Source: Planctomycetota bacterium (lineage in GTDB: Bacteria; Planctomycetota; UBA8742; UBA2392). From it: 52,316 nucleotides of DNA. The stretch lies in NCBI GenBank assembly GCA_019186845.1, contig JABARW010000017.1, positions 1 to 52,316 of the forward strand. The letters run 5' to 3'. Numbering within the stretch: position 1 is the first letter of the stretch; every line of letters begins with the position of its first letter. Positions 24,406-32,816 of this stretch are shown here, piece by piece. The position numbers and the translations under genes were made by a program. The notes beneath the pieces are model-generated. The model was not told the origin of the DNA and made no database searches. It saw only the letters and a program-made list of their open reading frames with translations.

Positions 24406-25080
24406 CTACCGCAGTTTGGGTTTCTTGCGCTTGCCCTCGCCCTTCTTCTTCTGCGGTTTCTGCCGGAAGCCGGGGCGCGGCATCAGATCCTCGGCGTCGA
24501 CTACCTCGCCGTTTTCTGTCAGGGCAGGTTTGCCTCCGGCCTTCTGGATTACGTTAGCCTGTTGCATCTGGGCGAGAATGTCCTGCCAGCTTTCGCCCGC
24601 GGCCACGCGGTAGTGCCACTCGCGCAGATTGCGCTTGAGATCCTTCCAAAGAAAGAACGTGACGATGAATGCGATAACCGGCGCTGCCGCGCGCCAGAGG
24701 ATGGCCTGATCCGTCTGGTCCGGCGGAAATTCGAGGGAGTAGGCCAGGGTCATGGAAAAGAGCGTGACCATGGCATAGGCAATATTGCCGATCATGCCTT
24801 CGCGCAGAAAGCCAACGGCAAACATGGCAACGACTGTGACCGGAATGGTGATCAGCAGGCCAAGCCAGGGCCCGATGGCGACATGGACTCCGAGTAGTTC
24901 AAGCAGCAGAGGCAGACCGGCCACGATGAGCAAAGTCGGCGTGTAAATGAACCAGTAGAACTTGCGGGCCTGCGGTGGAAAGGGCCGCTGGGCTTTCTCT
25001 TTCTGCAATTCGTCTTCGCGCACGAACGTGGCGCTTGCTTTGGGACCGCCCTTAGGCAGACCACCAGTGTAGGGATTCAC
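24406..25080 (-). CDS. Four-helix membrane protein of unknown function
   Basis: 224 residues with four predicted spans at about 43-65, 70-95, 102-118 and 130-148, short loops, and a basic C-terminal tail (KPQKKKGEGKRKKPKLR). The tail and the charged N-terminus probably lie in the cytoplasm and could contact nucleic acid or phospholipid headgroups. No family recognised. Its start overlaps the end of the upstream Nif3-like gene by 29 bases in another frame, so the two are co-translated from one mRNA. Confidence 0.65.
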   Translation of the reverse strand: MNPYTGGLPKGGPKASATFVREDELQKEKAQRPFPPQARKFYWFIYTPTLLIVAGLPLLLELLGVHVAIGPWLGLLITIPVTVVAMFAVGFLREGMIGNIAYAMVTLFSMTLAYSLEFPPDQTDQAILWRAAAPVIAFIVTFFLWKDLKRNLREWHYRVAAGESWQDILAQMQQANVIQKAGGKPALTENGEVVDAEDLMPRPGFRQKPQKKKGEGKRKKPKLR

Positions 25081-26152
25081 GCTTGGATACTCTCGTCTTC
25101 ATGCCCTTGAACTCGCGCTCCACCAGCCTGGCCAGCTTGGGCCAGTGGTGGCGCTCGAGTGAAAAGTGTTCCGCCTCAATCAATGCCATGTCCGCGTGTC
25201 GCGCCATCGCACCGTGATGGTGCTTCAGCTCGGCCGTAAGATAGACATCGGCGCCTGCGCTGCTGGCGTCGCCTACGAAATCGCTGCCGGCTCCGCTGCA
25301 AAGCGCCACCTTGCGCAAGGACTTGTCGGCATCGCCCAGCACGCGAGTCACGAAGATCCCCGCGTCCTGAACGCGGCGGCTGAACTCCGCCAGACTCTGG
25401 GCCTTCTTCAAGCTGCCGATGCGGGCCAGCCCCGTGCGTGGCTCTTTGTTGTGCAGCGGATAGAGGTCGTAAGCGACCTCTTCGTAGGGGTGCGCCTGCT
25501 TCATGGCCTCAATCACGCGCCCAGAAATCTCGCGGCGCAGGATGACTTCGAGGCGCATTTCAGAGGCCTCCTCCAGGCGTCCCGGCTTACCGATGGTGGG
25601 GTTGGTCTTGCCCTCGAGCCCGCGAAAGGTGCCAACGCCCTGGGAAATGAAACTGCAGTCCACGTAATCGGTGATGGCCCCGGCGCCGGCTTGCCACATG
25701 GCTTGGCGGACTTTGGCCAGACTCTCGGCGGGAACGAAGGTCACCAGTTTGTAGAGGCGGTCGCGCCCGGAATCCACAAGGGGGCGGACCTTGGCGAGGC
25801 CCAGAAGCTCGCAGAGCGTATCGTTGAGCCCGCCCTCGGCGCTGTCGAGGTTGGTATGCAGCGCCACGCAACTCATTTCGTGCTTGAACAGGCGGGCCAG
25901 CAATTCGCCCTGGGCCTCGGTCGTACGGATACGCTTGATCGGGCGGAAGATGGGCGGATGGTGCGTTACAATGACGTTGCAGCCCTCCTCGAGGGCTTCG
26001 TCCAGCACTTCAGGCAGAAGATCCAGAGCGAAAAGCACGCCCGCCACTTCAGCGCGGGGGTTGCCCGCGATAAGCCCCACGTTGTCCCACTCTTCCGCGA
26101 GGGCGAAAGGGTACAGACGGTCGAAGAAATCAGTAAGCTGGCTTACGCGCAT
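25052..26152 (-). CDS. Nif3-like dinuclear metal-centre protein
   Basis: A 366-residue Nif3/DUF34 protein, the long form with a PII-like insert (about 125-240) between the two halves of the metal-binding core. Conserved metal motifs are VTHHPPIF (about 62-69), HTNLDSAEGGLND (about 99-111) and, near the C-terminus, the ELKHHHGAMARHADMALIEA stretch followed by EHF, which together ligate two metal ions. Members are annotated as GTP cyclohydrolase type 2 in some databases, but the physiological reaction is unproven; metal-chaperone roles have been suggested. It starts an operon with a membrane protein and is divergent from modA. Confidence 0.9.
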   Translation of the reverse strand: MRVSQLTDFFDRLYPFALAEEWDNVGLIAGNPRAEVAGVLFALDLLPEVLDEALEEGCNVIVTHHPPIFRPIKRIRTTEAQGELLARLFKHEMSCVALHTNLDSAEGGLNDTLCELLGLAKVRPLVDSGRDRLYKLVTFVPAESLAKVRQAMWQAGAGAITDYVDCSFISQGVGTFRGLEGKTNPTIGKPGRLEEASEMRLEVILRREISGRVIEAMKQAHPYEEVAYDLYPLHNKEPRTGLARIGSLKKAQSLAEFSRRVQDAGIFVTRVLGDADKSLRKVALCSGAGSDFVGDASSAGADVYLTAELKHHHGAMARHADMALIEAEHFSLERHHWPKLARLVEREFKGMKTRVSKRESLHWWSA

Positions 26153-26212
26153 GGGGCGCAGAGGATAGCAAGGGCCCTTGAGAGTTTCCCTAGCGGGCCG
26201 CGCTGAATTCGC

Positions 26213-26232
26213 GCAAGCTCAATGAGGCTTGC
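26213..26232. repeat. Small hairpin between nif3-like gene and modA
   Basis: GCAAGC (26213-26218) pairs with GCTTGC (26227-26232), and the inner TCA/TGA can extend the stem. It sits in the modA 5' leader or promoter region. I looked for a molybdenum-cofactor riboswitch here and did not recognise one. Confidence 0.3.
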
Positions 26233-26274
26233 AGACCTGTAGGCGCCGTCTGCTCGGGCGGCAGGGAGAGAACC

Positions 26275-27075
26275 TTGAGAGGGATTTCAGTCGCGCTGCT
26301 TGCGTTTCTCTGCCTTTGGGGCTGCGGTGGTCAGGGTGCGGGCAGTTCTGAAACGCCCGTGCCCGATCCCGCCTCCGGTCCCGTGTTGGAAGTTCGGGTG
26401 TTTGCTGCGGCGAGCCTCGTCGACGTTGTCTCGGACTGGAAGGAAGACTTCGAACGAAGCGGTCCCTACCGTGTGAAAGCGAGTTTCGGCGCCACCAGCG
26501 ATCTGGCCCGCCAGGTGCTTGATGGGGCGCCCTGCGACCTCTTCATCGCGGCCAGTGCAGACTGGACGGCCAGGCTCCAGAAGGCCAACGCCCTGGAAGG
26601 GCCCTCGGTCGTGGTCGCCCGCAACCGCCTGGTTTGCATTGCGCCCAGGGAAGGCGTGGCGGACGCGAGGAGCCCCCGGGACTTGCGAAAGGGCGGCTTC
26701 CTCAGGCTCGCCATTGCTGACGAGAACGTTCCCGCCGGAAAGTACGCGCGCGAGGCCCTCAAGCATGCAGGGGTGCTCGATCACATCAAAGACAGGTTTG
26801 TCGGCCAGAAGGATGTTCGCGCCGTGCTGCGCGCTGTCGCGGCCGCCGAGTGCGAGGCCGGGTTTGTCTACGCCAGCGATGCCAAGGCGGACTCGGCTGT
26901 GCGGGAGTTGTTCACGTTTGCCCTGGGCAGCCACTCCCCTATCGAATACCCCGCCGCCCTTTGCAGGGGAGGCCGAGGCCTGGAAGGCGCCCGCCGGCTG
27001 CTGGAGCACATACTCAGTTCTGCAGGGCAGGATCGCCTGGGCAAACGAGGCTTTCTCGCGGGGGACGCACCCTGA
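26275..27075 (+). CDS. modA: Molybdate ABC transporter, substrate-binding lipoprotein
   Basis: 266 residues. TTG start with GGGAG a few bases upstream, giving a lipoprotein signal peptide whose lipobox is FLCLWGCG (Cys17). The mature protein has the ModA pattern VFAAASLVDVVSDW, SFGATSDLARQVLDGAPCDLFIAAS and ADENVPAGKYAREAL, with the serines that grip the oxyanion in AAAS and GATS. It captures molybdate or tungstate outside the cytoplasmic membrane and delivers it to ModB. The stop codon overlaps the modB ATG by one base (TGATG), so the genes are translationally coupled. Confidence 0.93.
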   Translation: MRGISVALLAFLCLWGCGGQGAGSSETPVPDPASGPVLEVRVFAAASLVDVVSDWKEDFERSGPYRVKASFGATSDLARQVLDGAPCDLFIAASADWTARLQKANALEGPSVVVARNRLVCIAPREGVADARSPRDLRKGGFLRLAIADENVPAGKYAREALKHAGVLDHIKDRFVGQKDVRAVLRAVAAAECEAGFVYASDAKADSAVRELFTFALGSHSPIEYPAALCRGGRGLEGARRLLEHILSSAGQDRLGKRGFLAGDAP

Positions 27076-27755
27076 TGACGCCCGCCGAACTTGAGATCGT
27101 CTGGTTGACCCTGCGGGTGGGGGCCTTGAGCGTGGCCCTTTCACTCGTGCCCGGCGTGCTGCTGGGCTGGTTGCTCGCTCGCTGGAACTCACCCCTTCGA
27201 GCCCTCGTGCAGGGCGTGATCATGCTGCCCCTGGTGCTGCCGCCCGTGGTCACCGGCTACCTGCTCCTCAAGGTCTTCGGAGTGCGGGGGCCGGTGGGCT
27301 CGGCCTATGACGTGCTTTTCGGGGGGCGCATCGCGTTCACCACGGCGGCCTGCGTGATCGCAGCGTCGGTCGTGGGTTTTCCTCTGATGGTGGAAAGCAT
27401 CCGCCTTTCCATTCTGGGTGTCGATCGCCGACTCGAGCAGGTCTCGCGCACACTGGGCCGCGGCCGCCTGGGCACTTTCGCGCGGGTAACGCTGCCCCTG
27501 GCCCTGCCGGGCATCGTGGGCGGCAGCGTGTTATCGTTCGCCCGCTCCCTGGGTGAATTCGGTGCCACCATCATTCTGGCCGGAGATATTGAGGGTGAAA
27601 CTCGCACGATTCCCATCGCCGTCTACAGCGCCCTGAATGCCGTGGATGGCGAGGCCGCGGCCTTGAGACTGGTGCTCGTGAGTGTCGTGATTTCCCTGTT
27701 ATCGCTTCTGGCGGCCTTTGCCTTCATGAGGCGCCAAAGGACCCAAGTGGCTTAG
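27075..27755 (+). CDS. modB: Molybdate ABC transporter permease
   Basis: 226 residues from the ATG at 27075; the longer open frame from 26850 is out-of-frame modA sequence. Five or six hydrophobic spans are visible. The EAA loop that docks on ModC reads RTLGRGRLGTFARVTLPLALPG (about 133-154), followed by SLGEFGATIILAGDIEGETRT, the ModB/CysT signature. It forms the membrane channel of the ModABC system. Confidence 0.93.
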   Translation: MTPAELEIVWLTLRVGALSVALSLVPGVLLGWLLARWNSPLRALVQGVIMLPLVLPPVVTGYLLLKVFGVRGPVGSAYDVLFGGRIAFTTAACVIAASVVGFPLMVESIRLSILGVDRRLEQVSRTLGRGRLGTFARVTLPLALPGIVGGSVLSFARSLGEFGATIILAGDIEGETRTIPIAVYSALNAVDGEAAALRLVLVSVVISLLSLLAAFAFMRRQRTQVA

Positions 27756-27814
27756 CGGGAAGAAGGCCCGCGGCGTCGCACCTGAAGGCCCAAGCCCCCG
27801 GAGTTGGGGGAATC

Positions 27815-28879
27815 ATGTCCATCGTCGATCTCCAGATTCGTCACGATTTCGGGCGCTTTGCGCTGGACGTCAAGGCGTCAAGCGCGGGGCCAGTGCTTGG
27901 CATCTTTGGTCCCTCCGGCTCAGGCAAGAGCACCATTCTCAATGCGATCTCCGGGTTCGTGCACCCGCAGCACGCCCACATCAGCATCATGACGCGGACC
28001 GTCTGCCGCACCCCGGGAGGCACGGTGGTGCCGCCCCACCGCCGTGAAGTGGGCTACGTCACGCAGGATGCCTTGCTCTTTCCCCACCTCAGCGTGCGCG
28101 GCAATCTGGCTTTCTCCCCTCGCTGCCTCGGGCTCGATTCGCTGGGTGGTAAGCGCGTCCTCGATGTCCTGCGCCTGGCGCCGCTGCTCGAGCGGCGGGT
28201 GCAGGAACTCTCCGGAGGCGAGAAGCAGCGCGTTGCCCTGGGTCGGGCCCTGCTTTCCCAGCCTCAACTGCTGCTTCTCGATGAGCCGATGAGTGCCCTT
28301 GATTCGCGCCTCGCGCGTGAGGTGCTGGCTCTTCTGATGGAAGTCAAGCGAACCCTGCAGGTGCCGATGCTGCTCGTCTCACACCAGGAGAGCGAAATGG
28401 CCGCCCTGGCCGACGACTGCATCCTCCTCGAGAATGGCCGCATCGCGGCCCAAGGCCCGCCCCTGCAGATTCTGGCGCGGCCGGGCCGGCTGGGTGGTCT
28501 CGACAACATCCTGCGCCTCGAAGTCGCCCGCCACGAGCCCGAGCGCGGCATTACCTGGCTGGTGCTGCCCGGGCAACAGCAACTGGCCATGCCCCTAAGT
28601 ACCGCTGCCGCAGGGCAGACCGTGAGCGTGGGTGTTCACGCCGACGAAATCATCCTGTGCCGACAGCGTCCCGAGGGCCTCTCGGCGCGCAATGTCGTTC
28701 GCTGCCTGGTGGATGGCCTTGGCGCCGCAGGAACAGACAGCCTGGTCCGCCTGAAGCTGGGTGAGCTGAGGCTTCTGGCACACGTGACCCATGCCGCCGT
28801 GGAGGAGTTGGGTCTGCAGCCGGAGGGCGAGGTGTTTGCGATCATCAAGTCAAACAGCGTGATCCGGCTGGCGGTGTGA
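27815..28879 (+). CDS. modC: Molybdate ABC transporter ATPase with C-terminal TOBE/MOP domain
   Basis: 354 residues, ATG at 27815 preceded by TTGGGGGAA. Walker A GPSGSGKST (32-40), Q-loop GYVTQDALLFPHL, ABC signature LSGGEKQRVALGRALL, Walker B LLLLDEPMSALD and H-loop LLVSHQESE are all intact. The C-terminal 120 residues, with ARNVVRCLVDGL and the EGEVFAIIKSNSVIRL ending, form a TOBE/MOP molybdate-sensing domain typical of ModC, which can trans-inhibit transport when the cell is replete. It powers uptake of molybdate for the molybdopterin formate dehydrogenase encoded further along. A 59-base gap separates it from modB. Confidence 0.93.
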   Translation: MSIVDLQIRHDFGRFALDVKASSAGPVLGIFGPSGSGKSTILNAISGFVHPQHAHISIMTRTVCRTPGGTVVPPHRREVGYVTQDALLFPHLSVRGNLAFSPRCLGLDSLGGKRVLDVLRLAPLLERRVQELSGGEKQRVALGRALLSQPQLLLLDEPMSALDSRLAREVLALLMEVKRTLQVPMLLVSHQESEMAALADDCILLENGRIAAQGPPLQILARPGRLGGLDNILRLEVARHEPERGITWLVLPGQQQLAMPLSTAAAGQTVSVGVHADEIILCRQRPEGLSARNVVRCLVDGLGAAGTDSLVRLKLGELRLLAHVTHAAVEELGLQPEGEVFAIIKSNSVIRLAV

Positions 28880-28891
28880 ACTCAGTGCGAT

Positions 28892-28920
28892 TTAACTATT
28901 CTTTACTGTCTCCGTATATT
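28892..28920 (+). promoter_or_regulatory. Sigma-70-like promoter of the DNA methyltransferase gene
   Basis: TTAACT (28892-28897) and TATATT (28915-28920) with an ideal 17-base spacer lie in a short A+T-rich island after modC. The predicted transcription start falls within about one base of the ATG at 28928. Confidence 0.6.
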
Positions 28921-28927
28921 TCAATCC

Positions 28928-29824
28928 ATGCGGCGTAAAGTGACACAAATGGCAGCAGTGCGGTCACGGCGTTTAGGGCGGCGCCGCAGCATGGCTGAGA
29001 ATCGCATCATACAGGCCGACAATCTGGAACTGCTCCGGGCACTTCCGGGCGGTTCTGTGGCGCTGATCTACATTGATCCGCCGTTCAACACAGGCCGTGT
29101 GCAGGCGCGCTCCCGGCTCAAAACCGTGCGAGACGACGCCAACCCTGACCGCCGCGGCTTCAAGGGCCACGGCTACCGCACCCAGAAGATGGGCGAACAG
29201 TCTTTCAGCGACCGCTTCGAGAACTTCTCGGATTTCATTCGGGCCCGATTGGAAGAGGCCTATCGGGTGCTGCATCCCAATGGGTCGCTGTTCTTCCACA
29301 TCAACTATCGCGAAGTGCACTACTGCAAGGTGGAGCTAGACCGCATCTTCGGGCGCGAGTGTTTTATCAATGAAATCATCTGGGCCTATGACTATGGCGC
29401 TCGATCGCGCTCACGCTGGCCGGCCAAACATGACAACATTCTGTGGTACGCCAAAAATCCCGCGCGCTACACCTTTAACTACGACGCCATGGACCGCATT
29501 CCCTACATGGCTCCGTCGCTCGTGGGGGCCGAAAAGGCCAGGCGCGGCAAGACCCCGACGGATGTCTGGTGGCAGACGATTGTAAGTCCCACGGGCAAAG
29601 AGAAGACCGGCTACCCGACCCAAAAACCCCTGCCGATTCTGGAGCGCATCGTGCGCGTTCACAGCAATCCGGGTGACACCGTGCTGGATTTCTTTGCAGG
29701 AAGCGGAACAACGGGGGAGGCAGCTGCCAGACTGGGGCGCAGTTTCATTCTGTGCGACAACAACCCGCAGGCCATCGAAGTGATGAAGAAGCGCCTGGCC
29801 TTCGCCCAGCCGATCTTCGGGTAG
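28928..29824 (+). CDS. Beta-type adenine/cytosine-N4 DNA methyltransferase
   Basis: 298 residues from the ATG at 28928; ATGs at 28952 and 28991 (MAENRIIQADN) are alternatives. Motif IV DPPF (50-53, in YIDPPFNTG) precedes motif I DFFAGSGTTG (254-263), the order of beta-class amino-methyltransferases such as the N6-adenine and N4-cytosine methylases. GYPTQKPLPILERIV (228-242) is the conserved stretch before motif I. A target-recognition region lies at about 60-220. No restriction endonuclease gene is adjacent, so it is an orphan methylase that may regulate expression or protect against a distant nuclease. The basic N-terminus (RRKVTQMAAVRSRRLGRRR) is unusual and may be untranslated if the 28991 start is used. 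Confidence 0.88.
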   Translation: MRRKVTQMAAVRSRRLGRRRSMAENRIIQADNLELLRALPGGSVALIYIDPPFNTGRVQARSRLKTVRDDANPDRRGFKGHGYRTQKMGEQSFSDRFENFSDFIRARLEEAYRVLHPNGSLFFHINYREVHYCKVELDRIFGRECFINEIIWAYDYGARSRSRWPAKHDNILWYAKNPARYTFNYDAMDRIPYMAPSLVGAEKARRGKTPTDVWWQTIVSPTGKEKTGYPTQKPLPILERIVRVHSNPGDTVLDFFAGSGTTGEAAARLGRSFILCDNNPQAIEVMKKRLAFAQPIFG

Positions 29825-29826
29825 CT

Positions 29827-30693
29827 TCAGGCTGCCAGTGGAATACCTTCCTTCACGGATTTCAGAGCCATGACATCGGCCATATAGGGGTCGTTCATGT
29901 AGACGTCGGTGAGTCGCGGTTTGCGCCGGAACCAGTTCCAGAAGGCCAGCTTGCGCCCGAACTTCCAGGCCAGCGAACGGCAAATGGCGCCGAACTTCTC
30001 GAGGCCGCCCATCTGGCTCAGGGGCTTGTGCAGCACGCCCAGGCGCGTCAGACGAAGTTCAGTGACAGCGATGATCTTGTCGAGGTATTGGGGCAACTGC
30101 CTCATCACGGGGTGGTTCATGTCCACGCGCCGGGCGATCCACTTCTCGAAGCGCTTGATGGCCCAGAGCGAAAGCAGGTGCAGGCCCAGCAGGCGCTTGC
30201 GCCACCTGGGGTCGCGCTCAAGCAGCTTCTTGGTCTGATCCTCGCCGAACTCGATGTGCCCTTCTTCCTGGCGGGCGGCGAAGTCCAGGCGCTTGACCAT
30301 CTTTTCGTCGTCGAGCGTGGCCAGCAGCGCATAGAAAATCATAGCCACGAAGCCCTCTCCCTGTGCCATTTCCAGCGCACAGTGTTCCTCCCATGTCGAG
30401 CTCTCGGCGCTGAGCAGTTTCACGACACGATGAACCTTTACCGGCCGCGCGCCCAGCCAGCGGAAGAACTCCTTGAACGCATCGACGTGCTGCAACTCCT
30501 CGATGCACTGGCGCGCGAGGAACTTGGCGCTGTCCATGTCCGGGGCCTGCAGAATCCAGTGGCCGATCTGGATGCCGGTGAACTCGCCATAAAGAAACTG
30601 GCTCGCAATCCAGGCCAGGAGGTCACGGTCCCTCTCGCGGTCGAACTTCGCTCCTTTGAAGTCAAAGGCCATCTCTTCTCGCGTCAAAAGCAT
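29827..30693 (-). CDS. Ferritin-like di-iron protein
   Basis: About 288 residues; the start at 30693 has GGGAG six bases upstream (30714 and 30672 are alternatives). The ligand set of a four-helix di-iron carboxylate protein is complete: Glu37 (YGEFTG), Glu66 and His69 (EELQH), Glu113 (QGEGF), Glu143 and His146 (EEGH). This is the E...ExxH...E...ExxH pattern shared by ferritin-like oxygenases, ribonucleotide reductase R2 and related enzymes. The C-terminal 130 residues are basic and aromatic, with LRLTRLGV and WNWFRRKPR, and might associate with the membrane. The substrate is unknown; an oxidase or hydroxylase role is likely from the ligand set. A pair of direct repeats lies upstream. Confidence 0.8.
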   Translation of the reverse strand: MLLTREEMAFDFKGAKFDRERDRDLLAWIASQFLYGEFTGIQIGHWILQAPDMDSAKFLARQCIEELQHVDAFKEFFRWLGARPVKVHRVVKLLSAESSTWEEHCALEMAQGEGFVAMIFYALLATLDDEKMVKRLDFAARQEEGHIEFGEDQTKKLLERDPRWRKRLLGLHLLSLWAIKRFEKWIARRVDMNHPVMRQLPQYLDKIIAVTELRLTRLGVLHKPLSQMGGLEKFGAICRSLAWKFGRKLAFWNWFRRKPRLTDVYMNDPYMADVMALKSVKEGIPLAA

Positions 30694-30729
30694 GCATGGC
30701 TCCCGAAAATTCATACTTCAAGGAATCGA

Positions 30730-30769
30730 TTGTCGAATGGCGGACGTTGCTTGTCGATTGGGTAATCGA
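30730..30769 (-). promoter_or_regulatory. Direct repeats and inverted repeat upstream of the di-iron protein gene
   Basis: TTGTCGAATGG (30730-30740) and TTGTCGATTGG (30751-30761) are direct repeats differing at one base and exactly 21 bp apart, two helical turns, so both face the same side of DNA. The second overlaps an inverted repeat TCGATT-gggt-AATCGA (30754-30769). They lie 37-76 bases upstream of the chosen start and look like an operator. Confidence 0.5.
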
Positions 30770-30882
30770 ATTGATGAGCTTGAGCGCCCGGCTGCCCCGG
30801 CACCCAACCCCAGACGCCACTCCCTGCCGTTCACAGGCGCCCAAAGGCGTGGCTTGGCAATGTTGCGCAGGCGCTTCTCAAG

Positions 30883-31524
30883 CTACTCCCAGACCACCTT
30901 GCTCGCGCTGCTCACGCCTGCGGGCGCCTTCTTCAGTTCGGCAAATTTCGCCGCCTCCGCCACCCCCGGCGCCTTCCTGAACCCCTCCGTAACCAGAATT
31001 TCCCACGCCGAAGCCGCGTCTTCGCCCAGCTTGCTCGCGCCGTTGACTTCGGCGCCATAAACGTCCTGCTCGCCGATGCGAAGCATCCGACCGTAGCCCA
31101 GGCCCACGCACAGCAGAACCTGCTCCTCGGGAACGCGCGTCTTGTTGTACTCGCGCGCCGTGCGCTGCATGGCCATTGCGCAATTCAGGGCGCTGGCAGG
31201 CTTGCGAAAGAGAACCATCATGCTGTCACCTTCGACCTTCAACAGCACGCCCTCGTGCTCTTCGATGTGCGGCGTGAAGATGCGCAAGCTCTCGTAGATG
31301 ACCTGCAGGAAGTGGGTGATACCGAACTTCGTGACGCCGCGCGAGAACCCGCTCAAGTCCGTGAACATTACGGCCCAGTCTTCGCCAAAAAGATCCCAGA
31401 TCTTGGCGTCAATGGCCTCCTTGTCGCCTCCGCTGGCGCGGGCGGCCACGAGCTTCTGGAGGCGCTCAGCGGCTGCGCTATAGGTGACGGATCGTGTGCT
31501 CGGCAGCAGGACATGGTGCAGCAT
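30883..31524 (-). CDS. Class III adenylate/guanylate cyclase domain protein
   Basis: 213 residues from the ATG at 31524, which has GGAG six bases upstream; the frame is open further but not conserved. It is a stand-alone class III catalytic domain. Metal-binding Asp56 (FTDLSGFS) and Asp100 (KVEGD), adenine-selecting Lys96 and Asp154, and transition-state Asn161 are present, pointing to ATP rather than GTP. The catalytic Arg normally four residues after the Asn is replaced by Lys165 (VNGASKLGE). The protein has no receiver, GAF, HAMP or membrane domain, so any regulation must come from a partner. It may make cAMP weakly or be a nucleotide-binding pseudo-cyclase. Confidence 0.8.
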   Translation of the reverse strand: MLHHVLLPSTRSVTYSAAAERLQKLVAARASGGDKEAIDAKIWDLFGEDWAVMFTDLSGFSRGVTKFGITHFLQVIYESLRIFTPHIEEHEGVLLKVEGDSMMVLFRKPASALNCAMAMQRTAREYNKTRVPEEQVLLCVGLGYGRMLRIGEQDVYGAEVNGASKLGEDAASAWEILVTEGFRKAPGVAEAAKFAELKKAPAGVSSASKVVWE

Positions 31525-31601
31525 GGCGGGCTCCGCACGGGTGGCAAAACAGCAGGGTACAACGTGCCGGGCCGGCAAGGCAAAGGCAACCGTCCTGTGG
31601 C

Positions 31602-32642
31602 TCAAGTCGAATACGACTCGACCAGCCACACGCTCTGGCGCGGGTAGACCTCGAAGTCATTGAACAGGGCTGGAACCAGCAGGGTATCCGCGGGCCGCAA
31701 TTCGTTGGTGTGAATTTCGCCGGCGCCATGCACGATCAGTTCACAGCCGCCCTCGATGCAGGTGAAGATGGTAAATCCCGGCCAGTCCTTCACGTGACGG
31801 GCCGCCTTGGACAAACGCAGCGATTGCACGCCAAAGGGCGAACCGATGCAGCGCGCATCTCCGTCGCAGGAGTCCTGTTCTCCGCAGAACCGCGCGAGTT
31901 GGGGCGCTTGCAGGGTTTGCAGGCCCTCATCGTGGGAGGCGCGCACCGCTTCGGCGGGCATCAAGGTGAAGTCGCAAGCCTGGAACGCTTGTTCAACCTG
32001 CAATTCCCGCGCCTGGCGGCCCAACTCGGGCCAGTCAAAGAACCGCAGCGTGATCCCGCAGTTCTGCTGGATCTCCAGCAGCGTCAGCCCGCCGCCCAGG
32101 GCGTGGACCATTCCGGCAGGATTGAGCAGCCAGTCGCCCCGCCGGACCTCACGCGCGTTCATCGTTTCTTGCGGCATCCCCGCTTTGAGGGCCCGCTCAA
32201 AGTGCTCCCGCCTCAGTCCCGGCTTCAGGCCCTGATAGATCGTCGCGCCCGGCGCGGCATCGAGAATCAGCCAGCCCTCGGTCTTGCCCCTTGATGCCAG
32301 GCGGCCGGCTGCGCCAAATGTGTCCTGTGGATGCACCTGAATGGACAGCGGCTGCGCGGTGTCGATGAACTTCAGCGCCAAGGGAAAATCCTGCAGGCTG
32401 CCGCCCTGAGGTCCGAGAATGGCCGGACGCTGCTCTGCCAGAAGCTGGTGCAGGGTCTTGCCGCGCGCGGCCCCGCTGCGAACTTGAGGGGAAGCGCCGG
32501 GCAGGTCTGCCAGTTCGATGGATTCGCCAGTGCCCGGTGGAAAGTCTGCGGCGATCGCGGGAAAGAGTTCGGGCAGACGTCGGCCCGCCCAGGGCTTGGA
32601 GAGGGCAATGCGGTCAAAAAGGTAAGGGCAGACACAAGCCAT
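31602..32642 (-). CDS. manA: Mannose-6-phosphate isomerase, type I
   Basis: 346 residues from the ATG at 32642; a longer frame to 32828 overlaps the start of divergent pilT and is rejected. Zinc-site residues appear in LSIQVHPQD (Gln and His), KTEGWLIL (Glu) and GMVHALGGG (His), in the usual spacing, and GKTLHQLL and FPLALKFID precede them. It interconverts mannose-6-phosphate and fructose-6-phosphate in the cytoplasm, at the entry to GDP-mannose. That links it to the glycosyltransferases at the end of the window, though they are not adjacent. The cyclase gene begins 77 bases downstream on the same strand. Confidence 0.9.
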   Translation of the reverse strand: MACVCPYLFDRIALSKPWAGRRLPELFPAIAADFPPGTGESIELADLPGASPQVRSGAARGKTLHQLLAEQRPAILGPQGGSLQDFPLALKFIDTAQPLSIQVHPQDTFGAAGRLASRGKTEGWLILDAAPGATIYQGLKPGLRREHFERALKAGMPQETMNAREVRRGDWLLNPAGMVHALGGGLTLLEIQQNCGITLRFFDWPELGRQARELQVEQAFQACDFTLMPAEAVRASHDEGLQTLQAPQLARFCGEQDSCDGDARCIGSPFGVQSLRLSKAARHVKDWPGFTIFTCIEGGCELIVHGAGEIHTNELRPADTLLVPALFNDFEVYPRQSVWLVESYST

Positions 32643-32816
32643 AGGGTGACACCAGTACGAGGTCGAGGTCCGGAAGTAAAAGGCAAAGGGGCTGGCTGCC
32701 GTTCTGGACAGCAGAACAGGCTGTGTCTTCGCCTTCCTTATCCCATTGTGGCGGTTCGCCTTTCGCATTAGACTCAAATCGATTACAACGAACGCGTTAC
32801 GATAAAGGGAGCCGCC

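Noticed and set aside
26153..26274. Molybdenum-cofactor riboswitch upstream of modA
   Set aside because: Only a short hairpin is present; I see none of the conserved multi-stem pattern.
26850..27074. Longer ModB N-terminus from 26850
   Set aside because: The added sequence is modA read out of frame; the ATG at 27075 overlaps the modA stop and gives the normal ModB length.
28928..29824. Restriction-modification system
   Set aside because: Only a methyltransferase is present; both neighbours (ModC and a di-iron protein) are unrelated and no endonuclease motif is seen.
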